A stretch of 64,000 nt of DNA, taken from the NCBI GenBank assembly GCA_011037195.1, contig JAAEAF010014819.1, positions 1 through 64,000 on the forward strand, given 5' to 3'. The DNA comes from Triatoma infestans. Lineage: Eukaryota > Arthropoda > Insecta > Hemiptera > Reduviidae. Both the position numbers and the translations under genes were made by a program. Under the pieces are notes generated by a model. The model was not told the origin of the DNA. It did not search any database and saw only the letters and a program-made list of their open reading frames with translations. The stretch's first letter is position 1. Every line of letters begins with the position of its first letter. Shown in pieces: positions 9,617-21,365 of the stretch.

Positions 9617-10168
9617 TTAGGTTATAAAGGCAACGAGGCGGTAGACAGCGTTGCCCGGGAGAACTCCATAGGAACCCTTATTGAACTTGAAACTTTCTGG
9701 TCCATTTTTGCGGTTCAGTAAAATGTCATGAGTACAGACATCCGAGCATGGGTGCAAGGTAAATCGTACAAAAATGGTGGGTCAAAACCTCAGGCTAGAG
9801 GCAGGCGAAAAAGTTTATTAACAGCTACTCGCCTAGGCTGACTCAAGACTACTCCAACAAGCCCATGCGGTTATACGAATGATTGTAGGCCTACTTACTG
9901 ACCACTGTAGACTTAATAAGCAAATGCATATCATGGACCTGACAACATGTGTAGGTCTGGAAAAAGAAGAAACAGCATTGCACGTAATGTGTCTGTATAG
10001 GGGCTTGTGTGGCCTCTTTGGGAAGGAGATAGTGATTACCTTTAAGTTATCTGGAGAAGGCAAGACTGGAAAAGGTACTCTAACTTGTGGGTGCCACAAT
10101 AAATCCGCAGGGGTCGCTGTAGCTTAATAGCCAACCCCACAGAATCTAATTTAGTCTAATCTACTACA
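9617..10168 (+). pseudogene. LINE 3' end with RNase H remnant (same family as 27.3 kb)
   Basis: GGTTATAAAGGCAACGAGGC and the following bases match the RNase H end (GYRGNEAADRLARE) of the LINE at 27407-28369. The line-up continues through the KKFI...SHSPKLT-like segment, the TGHCRLNK-like LTDHCRLNKQMHIM and the worn zinc knuckle (EKEETALHVMC). It ends in degenerate TAATCT repeats near 10145-10165. Frameshifts and stops are common. The 5' part is absent, as is usual for LINE copies. Confidence 0.8.
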
Positions 10169-11488
10169 TGTTCATGTGACTAAGAAATGTATATAACTTT
10201 TATGCAATAAATGCCTGTCAGGTTAGTAATGCAAACAACAACAATCAATCATCTTATTAAGCAGTATTTTGAAGACCAAATACATAAAGGTTAGAATGAA
10301 ATATATATACTCTAGCAATAATTCAATATTGAAATAGAAACCGACATTTTCTAGGAACAAATGCGTCACAGCTATGATATAATACACAATGAAGATGAGC
10401 TATTGTGTTTATGATATCACTAAGATTAATGTCAATGACCTCCACAGCTGGTGACAAATAATAATACTTTCACTCGAAAGAATAAAAAAAAAAACAAGAT
10501 CAACTTAAACTGGCTGAAATAACAATTTAAATGAACAATAATTTTAAGGAAGAATGAGTACAAACCGATTACCTCATTTCCTGTTCATATTTATATATTT
10601 ATCTCATGTTTTAAATATATTATTCCGCCTTAAGAATTATTTGGATGTTTAAATAAATTTGAAAAAAAAAAATCGCCCAAAGATTCAGCATAAAAAAAGA
10701 AGAGACGCTGTAATTATTATGTAACCAAAGATTTATTTTATTTTATTTTTATATAAAGTTCGTTGAATATTTGAGAACCTATGCTATCATTATATTTTTT
10801 AATTATACAGTACTTCCATATTTTTAATGCTTTATATCACAGCTTCTTTTATAATATATAACATCAATTTCACTAAACATTAAAAGCAAAAACCTCATTA
10901 AAATAAGCAGCCAACTAGAAAATTCGTCAAAGCTTGAGGAAAAATTAAAAAGAGAAAAAATTTCAAAAACACCAACAACATACTTGACTGAATTTCATTC
11001 TTTATGAAAACAATATAGATTGGAGCTCTTAATTATATCGTAATGGCTAAAATATAATTATACATCATAGGATCGGAGGATTCAGAAATCTAGATTTGTT
11101 CCGCCACTCTGATAATTAATCAGAGCTAAGCATCCCTACGGCTAAGAAGAAAGTCATCGACTTAGCATGCAGTTTTGCTTTCAAAACTGCAAATGAGCGA
11201 AATTCTGCAATCCTGCAGAAGTGAAATAGAGTGATCCTTCGAGATTATTCTTTTTTCCAACTATAACGGACGCCTGAGTAATGTAAATAGTAGGAATTTG
11301 GTAGTGATGTAGAATAAATGGCACTACTGCAATGTTATTTACAGATTTTATTTACCCTTAACTGAAAACTGAGATATAGTAAGAGAGAGAGAGAATGAGA
11401 GAATAAAGCGACAAGAAATATGGTACGGTTTTTTTTTTTTGTTTTTTTAGCTAACTTGCTGTTTAAAAACTACTTTTTTGGACTCTAA
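10169..11488. other. AT-rich stretch, no gene seen
   Basis: I see no gene. A perfect short palindrome, GCAGTTTTG...CAAAACTGC, lies at 11169-11190. The stretch also has a T run near 11430 and a short GA microsatellite near 11384. Confidence 0.45.
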
Positions 11489-11759
11489 AGGTCTCTGCCC
11501 ACTACACAGTACCATACTAAGACCGTAACAGTATCGACACATACAAGCTAACATTTTTTGTATCGATAAAAATTCTGTATTTGTTCCAAATTAAATATTA
11601 CAGGTGAGATTACAAGTAATATTATTTTTTTAAAGTATAAAAATTACTAAAAATATGATTAAAACCTAAGCAAATAAATCACTTCAATTACAATCCATTA
11701 CATTCATTATAAATATAATGAATAAAAATATCATTCATTAAAATAAATATAAATATAAA

Positions 11760-11797
11760 ATGAAGCCGGCTACCACAGAAAATGTCTCTGATGATAA
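11760..11797 (+). repeat. End fragment of the foldback repeat family seen at 34.1 and 60.6 kb
   Basis: ATGAAGCCGGCTACCACAGA followed by AAATGTCTCTGATGAT matches the terminal block of the elements at 34090-34300 and 60567-60795 (AATGAAGCAGGCTATCACGG, TCTCTGATG). Only the end is present. Confidence 0.55.
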
Positions 11798-11829
11798 ATA
11801 TATTACTCATACTACTCACTGATTATAAA

Positions 11830-12815
11830 AGACCTGATATTTAATATCTCAACCATAAATTTGTACAATTTACCCAATTGCTATTTAGATTTTATCACAA
11901 GCAAAGTTGACAAATCACTACTTTGTGACAGAAAAGGCTGCAAATGATATTTTCTAACCGCGTTGTACAGTGGACATTGGAGTATAATGTGTTCCATGTT
12001 TTCGGGCTCATTCAAGTTACAAAGGGATGCAGCGTTCATTACTATTAATTAAATGTGATCCACAATGTTTTACTCCAGAGTTTGATTACCTTATCAGACG
12101 AAATTCTTAATTGACTAACCAGCCTTAGTTTATCTATATAACTATCATAACATAAATATTGCTCCATGACACCTAACTGACTAATATTTCTATAAATAAC
12201 CGAGTAACTTGAATCAATAGCTCTTTGTCAAGAGATATCAAATGATTTCTCCACTTCTCTAATAAATCTGGTAATTTCTTTGTAATATGTTCAGGCATCG
12301 TTACAATAGGCAATATCATTCTCACCAATAACACTGAGCCAAACTCGCAACCGTGAAAACCAATTCCATTCCATATTTCTGTTCACATTGCTGTCTAGAA
12401 CATTCTACCTATTAGAAAAACAATTTTGGAATTCTTTTCTCATCCATGTTAACTGGTCTGACCCAATAGGACACAAAATTTTTAAACGCTGCAACACTCA
12501 ATGGAGCCTGTCCAGTTTCCAAACGCACAACATAATCTGGGGCGTTTCTTGGCCAACAAAATAGCTGCTTAAAGTATCTAACCTGAGCTCTTTCTATTGT
12601 ATTAAGATATTTTGAAGCCCAGATTTCTGATCCATAAAGCAATGAAGCCGAAACAATAGAATCAAAAAGTTGGATTTTCGGCTCCCAAGACTGGCATTAG
12701 CTTTTAACCAAAATACTAATTATTTTTCCTACTTGTGGAATAGACTTATTTAGAAAGTATTCAGCATCAAACTTATATTTTGTATTTGCTTGTATTGATA
12801 GTATCAAACAATAGA
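11830..12815 (-). pseudogene. LINE C-terminal remnant inside the Harbinger-like element
   Basis: On the minus strand, NKSIPQVGKIISILVKS and LFDSIVSASLLYGSEIWASK run into ERAQVRYFKQLFCWPRN and VRLETGQAPLSV, a pattern typical of the region after the reverse transcriptase in R1/LOA-type LINEs. After frameshifts a zinc-knuckle-like SLCNLNEPENMEHIILQCPL follows near 12000. The longest open piece is 12412-12642. RT motifs with the YADD centre are not present, so the copy is 5'-truncated. Confidence 0.7.
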
Positions 12816-13034
12816 CCGTTCCGTCATCGGCCAACACCGTAGCGTGCTATGATCGTACGATCAACAATTTGACGGAGAGAATATTTTGCAAGTGTCGGCA
12901 CGCTACCAAACCGGTGGGCACGGACGACCCATTGCGTTGTTGTTGCGTATGCTCCCCGTTATAACCGCGCATGCTTTTTGCGTTGTTATCCCTGTCATGT
13001 TACAAAGCTTAGTACTTTAGTACTTTACTAGCCT

Positions 13035-13220
13035 TTAAAATTTTTCTTCATCGTCAACGAAGTAACCTATATAACGTCCAATATTCTCCCTCTCAGCTTT
13101 TCGTTTTCTCAAGAGCTTCATGAATCCAGTAGCATCTGGGTGTCTTTGTTCCGGCTTTCTTTTTCCTCCTCTTCGTCCAATTATTGCCAATTCTCTTAAA
13201 GGTAATTTCCGAATAGCCAT
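13035..13220 (-). CDS. Small unrecognised frame inside the Harbinger-like element
   Basis: The 61-residue frame is rich in Lys and Arg (GRRGGKRKPEQRH, KLLRKRKAERENIGRY). It lies in the GC-richer part of the element, so it may be a piece of an element protein such as the accessory DNA-binding ORF of PIF/Harbinger. I cannot match it to a family. Confidence 0.25.
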   Translation of the reverse strand: MAIRKLPLRELAIIGRRGGKRKPEQRHPDATGFMKLLRKRKAERENIGRYIGYFVDDEEKF

Positions 13221-13499
13221 AGTTTGTTTATTTTAAAGAAATTTCAGAACACATTTAAACAACAGATTTTAGTTCTTTCGACAACGGGTCCGTGTGAACA
13301 CGAAAATGGAAAATGTAAAACAACCGATAGAACGGGAACCAAACAGGTACATACGGTTATCATACGTGTTGTATACGGGAATAGAACTTTGCCGATCCGT
13401 TGCAGTGGGCATAGATAGTGATCGGAGCGCCTGACATGTTCCTGATACGTTCCTAGTATGGCACGGTATAGTGGGCAGATACCTTAATGACCACTATTT

Positions 13500-13595
13500 T
13501 TAGGCATGTATTTCCGGTGAAAACACGATATAGAAAATTTGATACGATACAAATATTTCCATTTTTACTCATTCAGCATTAAGAGAGAATAAACA
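13500..13595 (+). repeat. HINE-like repeat, 3' tail fragment
   Basis: GCATGTATTTCCGGTGAAAA, CACGATATAGAAAATTTGA and a worn end (AGCATTAAGAGAGAATAAA) match the family tail. It abuts the right end of the Harbinger-like element. Confidence 0.6.
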
Positions 13596-13889
13596 TTATT
13601 TTTTAACGAGCAAATTATTCCGGCTTTACAAATCTGTTTAAGCAATCAATGGTTGAGTGATTTTCTTGATAACATTGTTTGGAGAAAATTATGAATATTT
13701 TTACTAATTGCCTCCACCCCCCCAAGAAAAAAAACCTTATCGTTGGTTATGTGATAGATGCAAGAAATGATATCTATTTCAATTTGAAATATCAAAATTA
13801 GGAAGAAAAATGCGAGCTTGTTTGCAAATGGACAAGCCAGGTAGAAAGAAGTCCAGTTACTGGGAGAGTTCATGAACCTTGATAGCATT

Positions 13890-14130
13890 GTCCTGCCCCC
13901 TTCTTCTCACAGGGGAGGAATTGAACGAACAATTAGAAGACATTCCTTCAAGACAGTTTTGTTGGAAACACCAAGGAGAACACATCAGAACTGTGCCAAT
14001 TTTAAGTTATAACATAAGAGTTTATTCCAATTAATTTCAGTATACTTATAAGCATATTATTGTGATATACTTACACGCCCTTTTACTAAACCGCTCGTGC
14101 TACTACAAACACTCAACACCCAATAACATT
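13890..14130 (+). repeat. Unclassified repeat, copy 1 (pair at 31.5 kb)
   Basis: CATTCCTTCAAGACAG and, about 150 bp on, TTTACTAAACCGCTCGTGCT are shared in order with 31560-31900 (CATTCTTTCAAGACAGGCTG, TTTACTAAACCGCTCGTGCT). Both copies end in a CAA/CAC-rich stretch before ATTACATTTCA-like sequence. No terminal repeats or protein domain were recognised. Confidence 0.55.
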
Positions 14131-15120
14131 TCAGTTAGGCCAACTACCCGATAGAAAAAGCGACATTAAATAATAATGAAAAAAAAAAACAAATAATAGC
14201 AATTGTTTCAATATATTAAATACAATAATCATTTACATTTTTTTTTTTTTTAAATGAAAGAAAATTATAATTAAAGATTTCAAAAGTTGTTTGTTTCGTT
14301 TCTTTTTTTTTTTTTAATCACTCATTAGAATTAATCAGCTCCTATTTGTCAAAAGGAAAAAAAAGGCCGTTATTTAAACTATCACAAGTTATCTAATAGG
14401 TCAACAATCTAGAATCGTTTTTGAAAACATGATTATTTTTTACGTAAAAAAGAAGAAGTTAATAAAAAAAATTAACTTTCACTATAAAAATGTACCTTTC
14501 AGAAAATAATATTAACTTCGGTAAGATTAAATGATAATAGTTAAAAGATAAAGTTTAATAAAATTTATAAAAAAAGATGACTAAACTTTATAATAATATA
14601 AATCAAAAGAGTATTTCCTGTTTAAAAAAACATTATTTAATGGTGATATAGTTGAAAAAAAAAAAAAAGATACGGCTCTGTGTGTGTGTATGTTTTTGAA
14701 GAAAGAAAAAGTGGAAGGAAACTGTGGTGAAAGTAGAACTTAATTTGCGTTGTATGCACAATAATAATATGAGTCATTTAGGTTTTTTTTTATTCCTAAA
14801 CTAAAAGTACAGATTATTAATCTACAATCATGAAATTTCCAAGAAAGGCAAATGGTAACTAAATATACTGCTTGATATCGAAGTGAAACTTTCCATTAAT
14901 CGCTCTCTATCTGATTAACTTTCTATTATAAAATAAGAACATTAGATATGTGATAGTTTTACCCATATGAAGCATAAGAATTTTTCAAATCAGCTTACAA
15001 TTTAAATAACTATTTAATTGCGTGATAATATTTTTATTAACTTCCGGTAATAAAAAAAAAAAAAAACACTTCCGCTAGTTCAAAGTTACATTATATTGCA
15101 TAAAAGGGTTTCTGCACCAT
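14131..15120. other. AT-rich stretch, no gene seen
   Basis: There are long A and T runs at 14180, 14240 and 14305 and no supported feature. Family-like ACTTCCGG traces near 15040-15072 are too short to call. Confidence 0.45.
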
Positions 15121-15129
15121 AGCTTCTTA

Positions 15130-15440
15130 TTCAGGCGAGAGTTGGTGGATGTAATGGTATCCAGCAGAGAGCAGCGAGGCTACTCTCTGACTTAGGCAGG
15201 CTAGAGTGGGAGAACTTGTGTATATAAGCCAGTGAGAATCTATCTAGAGGATATCTATCAGATTCAGCCATACATCGCATCGTGTCATATCTCTACTCCC
15301 ACCTTTTATTCTATCAAAATCATTATAAAATCCAGTGCAGTTACTGTGTAAACTTATAGCTACATTATAACAGTGTCTTCATATCTCGTTCATTCAATCA
15401 AACCTAATTTCTCTCCTCAACAACTCCTATTATATTGACT
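15130..15440 (+). repeat. TATA-bearing repeat, diverged copy A (possible LTR)
   Basis: GACTTAGGCAGGCTAGAGTG, GGAGAACTTGTG, TATATAAGCC and a later AACAGTGTCT occur in the same order as in the better copies at 34405-34680 and 29385-29690. The TATAAG with downstream C/T-rich sequence looks like a core promoter, which would suit a solo LTR. Ends were not defined. Confidence 0.35.
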
Positions 15441-15569
15441 TAGTTACGATTTATTTGTTTTCAAATAAATAATAGTGTGCAATGTAATGGGATTTCAATC
15501 AATAAATTAATTAAGATCCATAACATCCGAAAAACCAAGATTCAAATATTAATTATTCCTTACCTAGGT

Positions 15570-15840
15570 TAAACTAGGGAGAGAGAGAATTCAATATAAA
15601 TAGAGGCAAGCTAGCCCAACGGAAGAAGTTATTATCGACACCAGTCAATCAACACATTCCATGCATTTTTCTAAATTCTCACCCAGTCTGTGTCTCTCTC
15701 TTAATTATTCTCTCGCTACCTTTAATCACATTATCTTACAACCAGTTTAAAGTCTTGGCTGTTTATATATTTATATTAATTACAACAGTGTTCAGGTATA
15801 TCTAACAAGTTTATTTCATCACTTTTCCCTAAATTATCTT
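15570..15840 (+). repeat. TATA-bearing repeat, diverged copy B (possible LTR)
   Basis: The order GAGAGAGAGAATTC, ATAAATAGAGGCAAGCTAGCCC, TCTCTCTCTTAATT, ACAACAGTGTTCAGG and AACAAGTTTATTTC parallels the copies at 29.5 and 34.4 kb. It lacks open frames. The relation is by eye and loose. Confidence 0.3.
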
Positions 15841-16969
15841 CAATTCACTTCTTCTTACATCTATCTACCACATGGAATAAATCCTAATAGGCCTTTCAAG
15901 GGATTTATTATATAGTGTTATATCAAAAGTTCTTCCTTCATAATTCAAGCTATTACATATTTCCCAAATTGTACACATCTTCATTTGTACACCAAGCACT
16001 GAAAAGAAACTAAACTGCTTCAAGCTGAAACAAGCAGTTAACATCAATATCCCTAAATATAAGATGTCCACTCTAAACAAGAATAAATCGCCCATAACTA
16101 ATTCCAATAAAAAAATATCATGATTATAACGTAAAAATAATAATTTGTAAACTTTTTGTTACTTACAAAAAATATTCCATCAACCACAAAATAAAACAAA
16201 TTAATTCATACCTGAAACAAAAAAAAAAAAAATCAACAAATATTAACACATTTACGTCAATTAAATGATTAAAGATTAAATAATAATTATTAAAAGTAGG
16301 TATACATTATAATTTTCCAAGTAAAAACTATTTCTCAATAATGTGGTCAAACTTCAAACAGAATTCATTTGGTTATGGAAAAAAGATTAAAGAAATTGTG
16401 GTTAGAAAAAGAATTGTTATAGAAGAAATATTAAAATTACTTTTATAAATGAACATCAAACATAAAGTGCATTATTAAAGCAAAAGAAAAAGAAGAAAGT
16501 GTTCTTGTTTTCTTTTCTTACAAGAGTTTTTATATTTTTTATTTTAATCTATATAAATTAAAATTATTACAAATTAGCTAAAGCTTAAGTGTTCATTAAG
16601 AGCTTTTTCATTTTATTAGAAAAATATTTTTATATATATATATATTTTTTTTTAATAATATCATTAACTTTTATGTTATTTAAGTCTGTATAATATTAAT
16701 GTAATTAACAGGAAAAAGGGAAATGTTAGTGGTACATTAGCCCCCTTATTTAGCATTTCCTAATTCGTTGCGGAACATTCACCAGACTTTTTATTACTTC
16801 AATTATTGCATTTTAATTGACACTTTTAATCAAATATAATATTATTACTTGCGTTTATAGTATCTATTTGCATTATATTAATGTATAATTTTTGAGGGGA
16901 TTTTTATAATTTTTTTTTTATCGGTTTTTAGCACATAGTAGGAGGTCAACCTTAAATAGAGGCCAACTA
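15841..16969. other. AT-rich stretch, no gene seen
   Basis: No gene or element end was found. A TA microsatellite lies at 16631-16646. Confidence 0.45.
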
Positions 16970-17650
16970 TACAGGGTGTAACAGCAACCTCTGGCAATAC
17001 TTCGGGATATGGTTTGTCACTTTATTTGGAACAAAAAATTTCTAATAAACCATGGTCCGATTCGTTCGCCTTCAAAAGTTATTCTTCATTTTGGAAAATT
17101 TTCAATTTTCCTACTTTTTCTCATAAAATTGATTATATCTCAAAAAGTTTTTAACATAAATCATATTCAATTACATCTTTGGAAAGAGCATTAAATTTCC
17201 TATAAGAAACAGAAGTTTTATTTTAATTGAATTAATTATAAGGTTTTTCAGAGACATTAAACTCAACTCTACAGCGCTTCGACTGTTAAAAACCACTTTT
17301 CAATAGTATTTTCTTATAAATTTCTTTAAGGCTAGCGTACGGTCCGGTTACAGAAAAAATATCTACATTTCACCAGCTTTCCAACGATAATAATATCATG
17401 GGGTTTCTTTCTTGTTTTCTTAAAGAAAATGCGAAATAAATGTAAAAAAAACACAAAATGAAAATTGAGAGCTGTTACAAAAATATCACAAGATTAATTA
17501 ATAATCCTGTAATGAACTTTGGAATTGTTATCTCACGATAGAAATTCGTCTAATTCTAATAAACAGAAACATTTAGTCGTGATTTAGCTGGTCATACATT
17601 CAAAATGCCAGAGTTCTTTGTCATAGAATAGCGAGATATGGTTTTTATTT

Positions 17651-17869
17651 GTGGGTTTTGTAACGGCAGCGCGGAAGCTGCAGCTGAGTATGCTAGCCGT
17701 TGGCCTAACAGGAAACCATATAAGCAGCGTATTAAAGACTAGGGGAAACCGGTTCTGTGAGAATAAACTACCGAGGAAACTGATCGTTCTGACGACGTTC
17801 TGGTTGCACGGGGATTCTCGTCACTCCAATAGTGCATGTTGCGGGTGTTTAAAGAACCATTTCGAGTAA
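17651..17869 (+). pseudogene. Duplicated N-terminal coding segment in the inverted left arm
   Basis: This frame starts MGFVTAARKLQLSMLAVGL, the same N-terminus as the minus-strand gene, because the left arm is an inverted copy of the 5' half. It leaves the transposase sequence after NKLPRKL at the arm boundary. Confidence 0.8.
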
Positions 17870-18281
17870 ACGTCGCCTCATCGGTCCACAAAATGTTTTG
17901 GGGGAAACGACGATTCTGGGCTGTTTGTTGTAGCAGCCAAATACAGAATTGAGTACGACAGGCGTAATCACGTTCTAGCAAATACTGTACTTGCTGCACG
18001 TGATACAGATATCTACCATCCCGTCGAAGATACCTGTGCACCGTCTGATGTGACAAACCTAGCGACAATGGCACTCTGCGTGTGCTAAGGGTAGAATCGT
18101 CATCAAACACATTCAAGATGCGTTGACATGAATTTTCGTAAGAACGATCAAGTTTCCTCGGTAGTTTATTCTCACAGAACCGGTTTCCCCTAGTCTTTAA
18201 TACGCTGCTTATATGGTTTCCTGTTAGGCCAACGGCTAGCATACTCAGCGGCAGCTTCCGCGCTGCCGTTACAAAACCCAC
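17739..18281 (-). pseudogene. Truncated IS630/Tc1/mariner-superfamily transposase
   Basis: The 180-residue frame starts MGFVTAARKLPLSMLAVGL. A helix-turn-helix region follows (LGLSHQTVHRYLRRDGRY, about residues 74-91), then a DDE start: LLERDYACRTQFCIWLL and PQNILWTDEATFTRNGSLN, where TDE carries the first catalytic Asp. Insect proteins with this DEATFTR...HYWSDENP pattern are usually annotated as Tc-like or DUF4817-type transposases. After WSDENPRATRTSSERS the frame enters the inverted arm, so the second and third acidic residues are lost. It cannot be an active enzyme. Confidence 0.8.
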
Positions 18282-19374
18282 AAATAAAAACCATATCTCG
18301 CTATTCTATGACAAAGAAATCTGGCATTTTGAATGTATGACCAGCTAAATCACGACTAAATGTTTCAGTTTATTAGAATTAGACGAATTTCTATCGTGAG
18401 ATAACAATTCCAAAGTTCATTACAGGATTATGAATTAATCTTGTGATATTTTTGTAACAGCTCTCAATTTTCATTTTGTGTTTTTTTACATTTATTTCGC
18501 ATTGTCTTTAAGAAAACAATAACGAAACCCCATGATATTATTATCGTTGGAAAGCAAGTGAAATGTAGATATTTTTTCTGTAACCGGACCATACGCTAGC
18601 CTTAAAGAAATTTATAAGAAAATACTATTGAAAAGTGGTTTTTAACAGTCGAAGCGCTGTAGAGTTGAGTTTAATGTCTCTGAAAAACCTTATAATTAAT
18701 TCAATTAAAATAAAACTTCTGTTTCTTATAGGAAATTTAATGCTCTTTCCAAAGATGTAATTGAATATGATTTATGTTGAAAACGTTTTGAGATATAATC
18801 AATTTTATGAGAAAAAGTAGGAAAATTGAAAATTTTCCAAAACGAAGAATAACTTTTGAAGGCGAACGAATCCTTGGTTTATTAGACATTTTTTGTTCCA
18901 AATAAATTGACAAACCATATCCCGAAGTATTGCCAGAGGTTGCTGTTCGCACTCTGTATAGTGTCCCTAGCAAATTTTGAGTGGGCTATACCGCACTATA
19001 AAATTTAAAATCAAACACCTCAGACTCAGAATATAATCAATTCATATCTGAAGAAATATTTGAAATAAAAACGATAATTTATCATTGCCTCCTCCGACTT
19101 TGCAGTGATTCATTCATATATCATAATGTGTTTGAGTATTCCATCAAAAATTCATATTTTTGTGCGCCCTGTGTAATATTTGAATAATATACAGTTTAAA
19201 AATAAAGTCGCTGGTGCCTTTTTCGGGAATTGAACTTCTCACTTCCGCTCTAAGAATTTTGACTGAAATATTTGTGAAGAATTAATTGTCTGGCGATATC
19301 CAGATGAAATACGATAAGCTTCAACGATTTTATAGTTTTTTCAATTACGATTTTTCACACACTCACTGCTAAGA

Positions 19375-19930
19375 GAAAGTATTGCGTTCGGTCAAATTTT
19401 CTAATGAGTTTCAAGTTGGGAAATACGTCTCGACCTAAGTCTCCCTTGCGTAGGTGGAGGGAGATGTTCGGGCCGAATACATCAATTGAAATAATATGAA
19501 AGTACGACTTTATTTTGCCTTTTTAAAGTTGTTCACGTTTCACGTTTTTCTAAACAATAGCTAGCTCCGGAAATTTCACTGTACTTGATATTGTTACAAT
19601 AAATCTATAGTCTATCGATTCATCACTCATTCTGAAACATTTTAGGGGTTCAAAAATCTGTTACGTGGGGCTTTCCTGTAGTTTATTGTTTCAATTTTGT
19701 TGTAAGATTCCATTTACTACTAAGGAGTATTAATTTTTTTTTTTTTTTTGTTACAACTCGAGCTTCAAGAAAATCGATAAACCAGAGAGCACCACTTTAC
19801 TGAATATATTTAAGTTTTTCGATGACTCAACTATATTCTTTTAACTTGGTAAACTAATCTCTGAAGTTATAGCTGTATCACTTTTTGTTGAAATATTTTG
19901 TTTCTGGGAAATCCATTTTAGGAGCATTAA
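19375..19930 (-). repeat. HINE-like repeat, very old copy
   Basis: CTAAGAGAAAGTATTGCGTT, GTCAAATTTTC and GGGAAATACGTCTCGACC match the reversed tail of the family, and AAGAAAATCGATAAACC with CACCACTTTACTGAA fits further inside. Divergence is high and the far end is not clear. Confidence 0.45.
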
Positions 19931-20758
19931 GGGAGAGAAATGCCGTTGTTAGGATTAGCACTAAACTACCATTTCAGCATAAATTACGGATAACTAACAT
20001 AGCATAAATAGAGATAGCAATTTTGAAGAAAATTAGTGTTATAGAAACTGTGTGAGAAATTCCAGGTAAGTGAAAGCTGTCGTACTATTTCACAATAAAG
20101 GTTCTTTTCTACCTAAAGAATATCTGAGAAAAAGTCCATGTCTATGTAACTTAAAATATCCTGTCGAGTATAAAATTGGAGAATGTTACGAGGGAAAATG
20201 AGACAAAAAAGAGAAAAGACTTCCGTTACAAAACCGGAAGTTGACATGATAATCGGAAGTACGGATACGTTAGCAATGACCTTCAACACACTGTTTGTAT
20301 ACACCGAAACATGCAGCCGTTCCATTCTCACACAATGGATATATAATATACCTTGTTATTATATAGAAATAATTCGATTTTTTTTTCATTAAATTAAGTA
20401 CATTACGTGTGCTCTTATTTAGAGAAAGGATGTATTTATAGTAAATTAAAATAAAATAAATACACCTCGGTGAAATTAAAACAATAAATAATGTATTCAA
20501 ACAGAAGTAGAATTGTGTTGCTTTCCTAGATTCGTATTTAATACTTTCCATTCAACGAGAAAACCATTAAAGAAAATAAAATTTGACTGCTCTGAGATTA
20601 GTTTGCTTTGCAATAGAATTACGAGGAGAAAAAACAGGTTCCAACGAATTTCAAGCTTAAAAAGTCATTATTAAATTGGAATTTCTTATTTAAAGTTGAA
20701 TTAGAAAATGAATCGAAATAAATTTTTTCAAAACAAAGTTTTAAATAGATAATTATTT
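19931..20758. other. AT-rich stretch, no gene seen
   Basis: Short frames here look like chance. No repeat end was identified. Confidence 0.4.
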
Positions 20759-21197
20759 ATGATTGAAGGAGGTGTTATAAACAATACTATTCGAACTAAA
20801 CGTCGTGGATTCTTGACTAAATGCGTGATTTTGCTTAATGACAACGCGCGGCCACAAACGGCACAATTAACTCAAGAATCACTTCAAAAAGCGGGGCAGG
20901 AGATCCCAACACATCCCCTTCTACAGCCCCGACCTCGCCTCCATCGGACTTCACTGTCCATCGCTTAAAGAAGCTATCCGGCGGGAAACATTTTCAATCC
21001 AATGATGAAGTTAAAAATCAGGCGCAAATGTGGCTTCGAGATCAACCCAAAGAATTTTATGCCAGAGGCATACACAAATTAGAAGAACGATGGGACAAGT
21101 GTATAAATGTTGCTAGGGACTATGTTGAAAAGTAGCCAAAAGTTTTGTATTGATTAAATACTTCTGTTTTGAGCTACTTATTAAATGACCCTCGCAA
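20759..21197 (+). pseudogene. mariner transposase C-terminal remnant
   Basis: VILLNDNARPQTAQLTQESL is the HDNARPH block with the second catalytic Asp. After a frameshift, KKLSGGKHFQSNDEVKN, MWLRDQPKEFYARGIHKL and ERWDKCINVARDYVEK reach a stop near 21135. These are the closing segments of mariner transposases. The third Asp region (usually YSPDLAPSD) is altered to LLQPRPRLHRT. TTTTGAGCTACTTATTAAATG and ACCCTCGC near 21165-21195 look like the 3' inverted repeat of a mariner. The 5' half is missing. Confidence 0.8.
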
Positions 21198-21365
21198 AAT
21201 TATTGGAAATCGTTTTCAGAAAAAAAAAAAATCGCGAAAAACTGAAAAACCCATCCTGAAAATTCGCATTTCTGATTAACCAATTTTTTCTGCTTGATAT
21301 TTAGAAAAAAAAAATTAATTCTCTGCACTGTTTGGTAGAACCGTATGGTACTTTAGAGAAGAGCC
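21198..21365 (+). repeat. HINE-like repeat, old fragment
   Basis: TGGAAATCGTTTTCAGAAAA, ATCGCGAAAAACTGAAAAAC and GGTACTTTAGAGAAGAGC match internal blocks of the main repeat family. The mariner remnant ends at or inside it. Confidence 0.4.

Larger units (their letters stand above)
11486..13487. mobile_element. PIF/Harbinger-like DNA transposon with TAA duplications, broken by a LINE
   Basis: TAA at 11486-11488 and 13485-13487 flanks inverted ends. The left end reads AGGTCTCTGCCCACTACACA and the right end, inverse complemented, reads AGGTATCTGCCCACTATACC; similarity continues for about 45 bp. A 3-bp TWA duplication with such ends fits PIF/Harbinger. The interior has a block richer in GC (12830-13430) and an inserted LINE remnant (about 11830-12815). 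No DDE transposase is recognisable. Confidence 0.75.
16972..18956 (-). mobile_element. Tc1/mariner-type foldback element with arms of about 818 bp
   Basis: Both ends lie next to TA (16970-16971 and 18957-18958) and read CAGGGTGT and CAGAGTGC inward. The sequence from 16972 to 17790 is repeated in inverse orientation at 18141-18956 with few differences. Only about 350 bp in the centre (17791-18140) is single copy. The right arm plus centre hold the 5' half of a transposase gene on the minus strand; the left arm is a second, inverted copy of the 5' end. The normal 3' half has therefore been replaced by an inverted copy of the 5' half. Confidence 0.88.

Noticed and set aside
13646..13888. 80-residue minus-strand frame
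   Set aside because: It is hydrophobic and Phe-rich as expected from AT-rich DNA. The plus strand gave weak piggyBac-like wording (KPYRWLCDRCKKWYLFQFE) that I could not support further.
16972..18956. Assembly artefact as the explanation for the long inverted repeat
   Set aside because: The arms differ at a number of bases and TA lies at both ends, which fits a real element better, although reads would settle it.
20270..20551. 93-residue minus-strand frame
   Set aside because: The residue mix (Ile, Tyr, Lys, Phe) is what AT-rich non-coding DNA gives. No motif or splice context.
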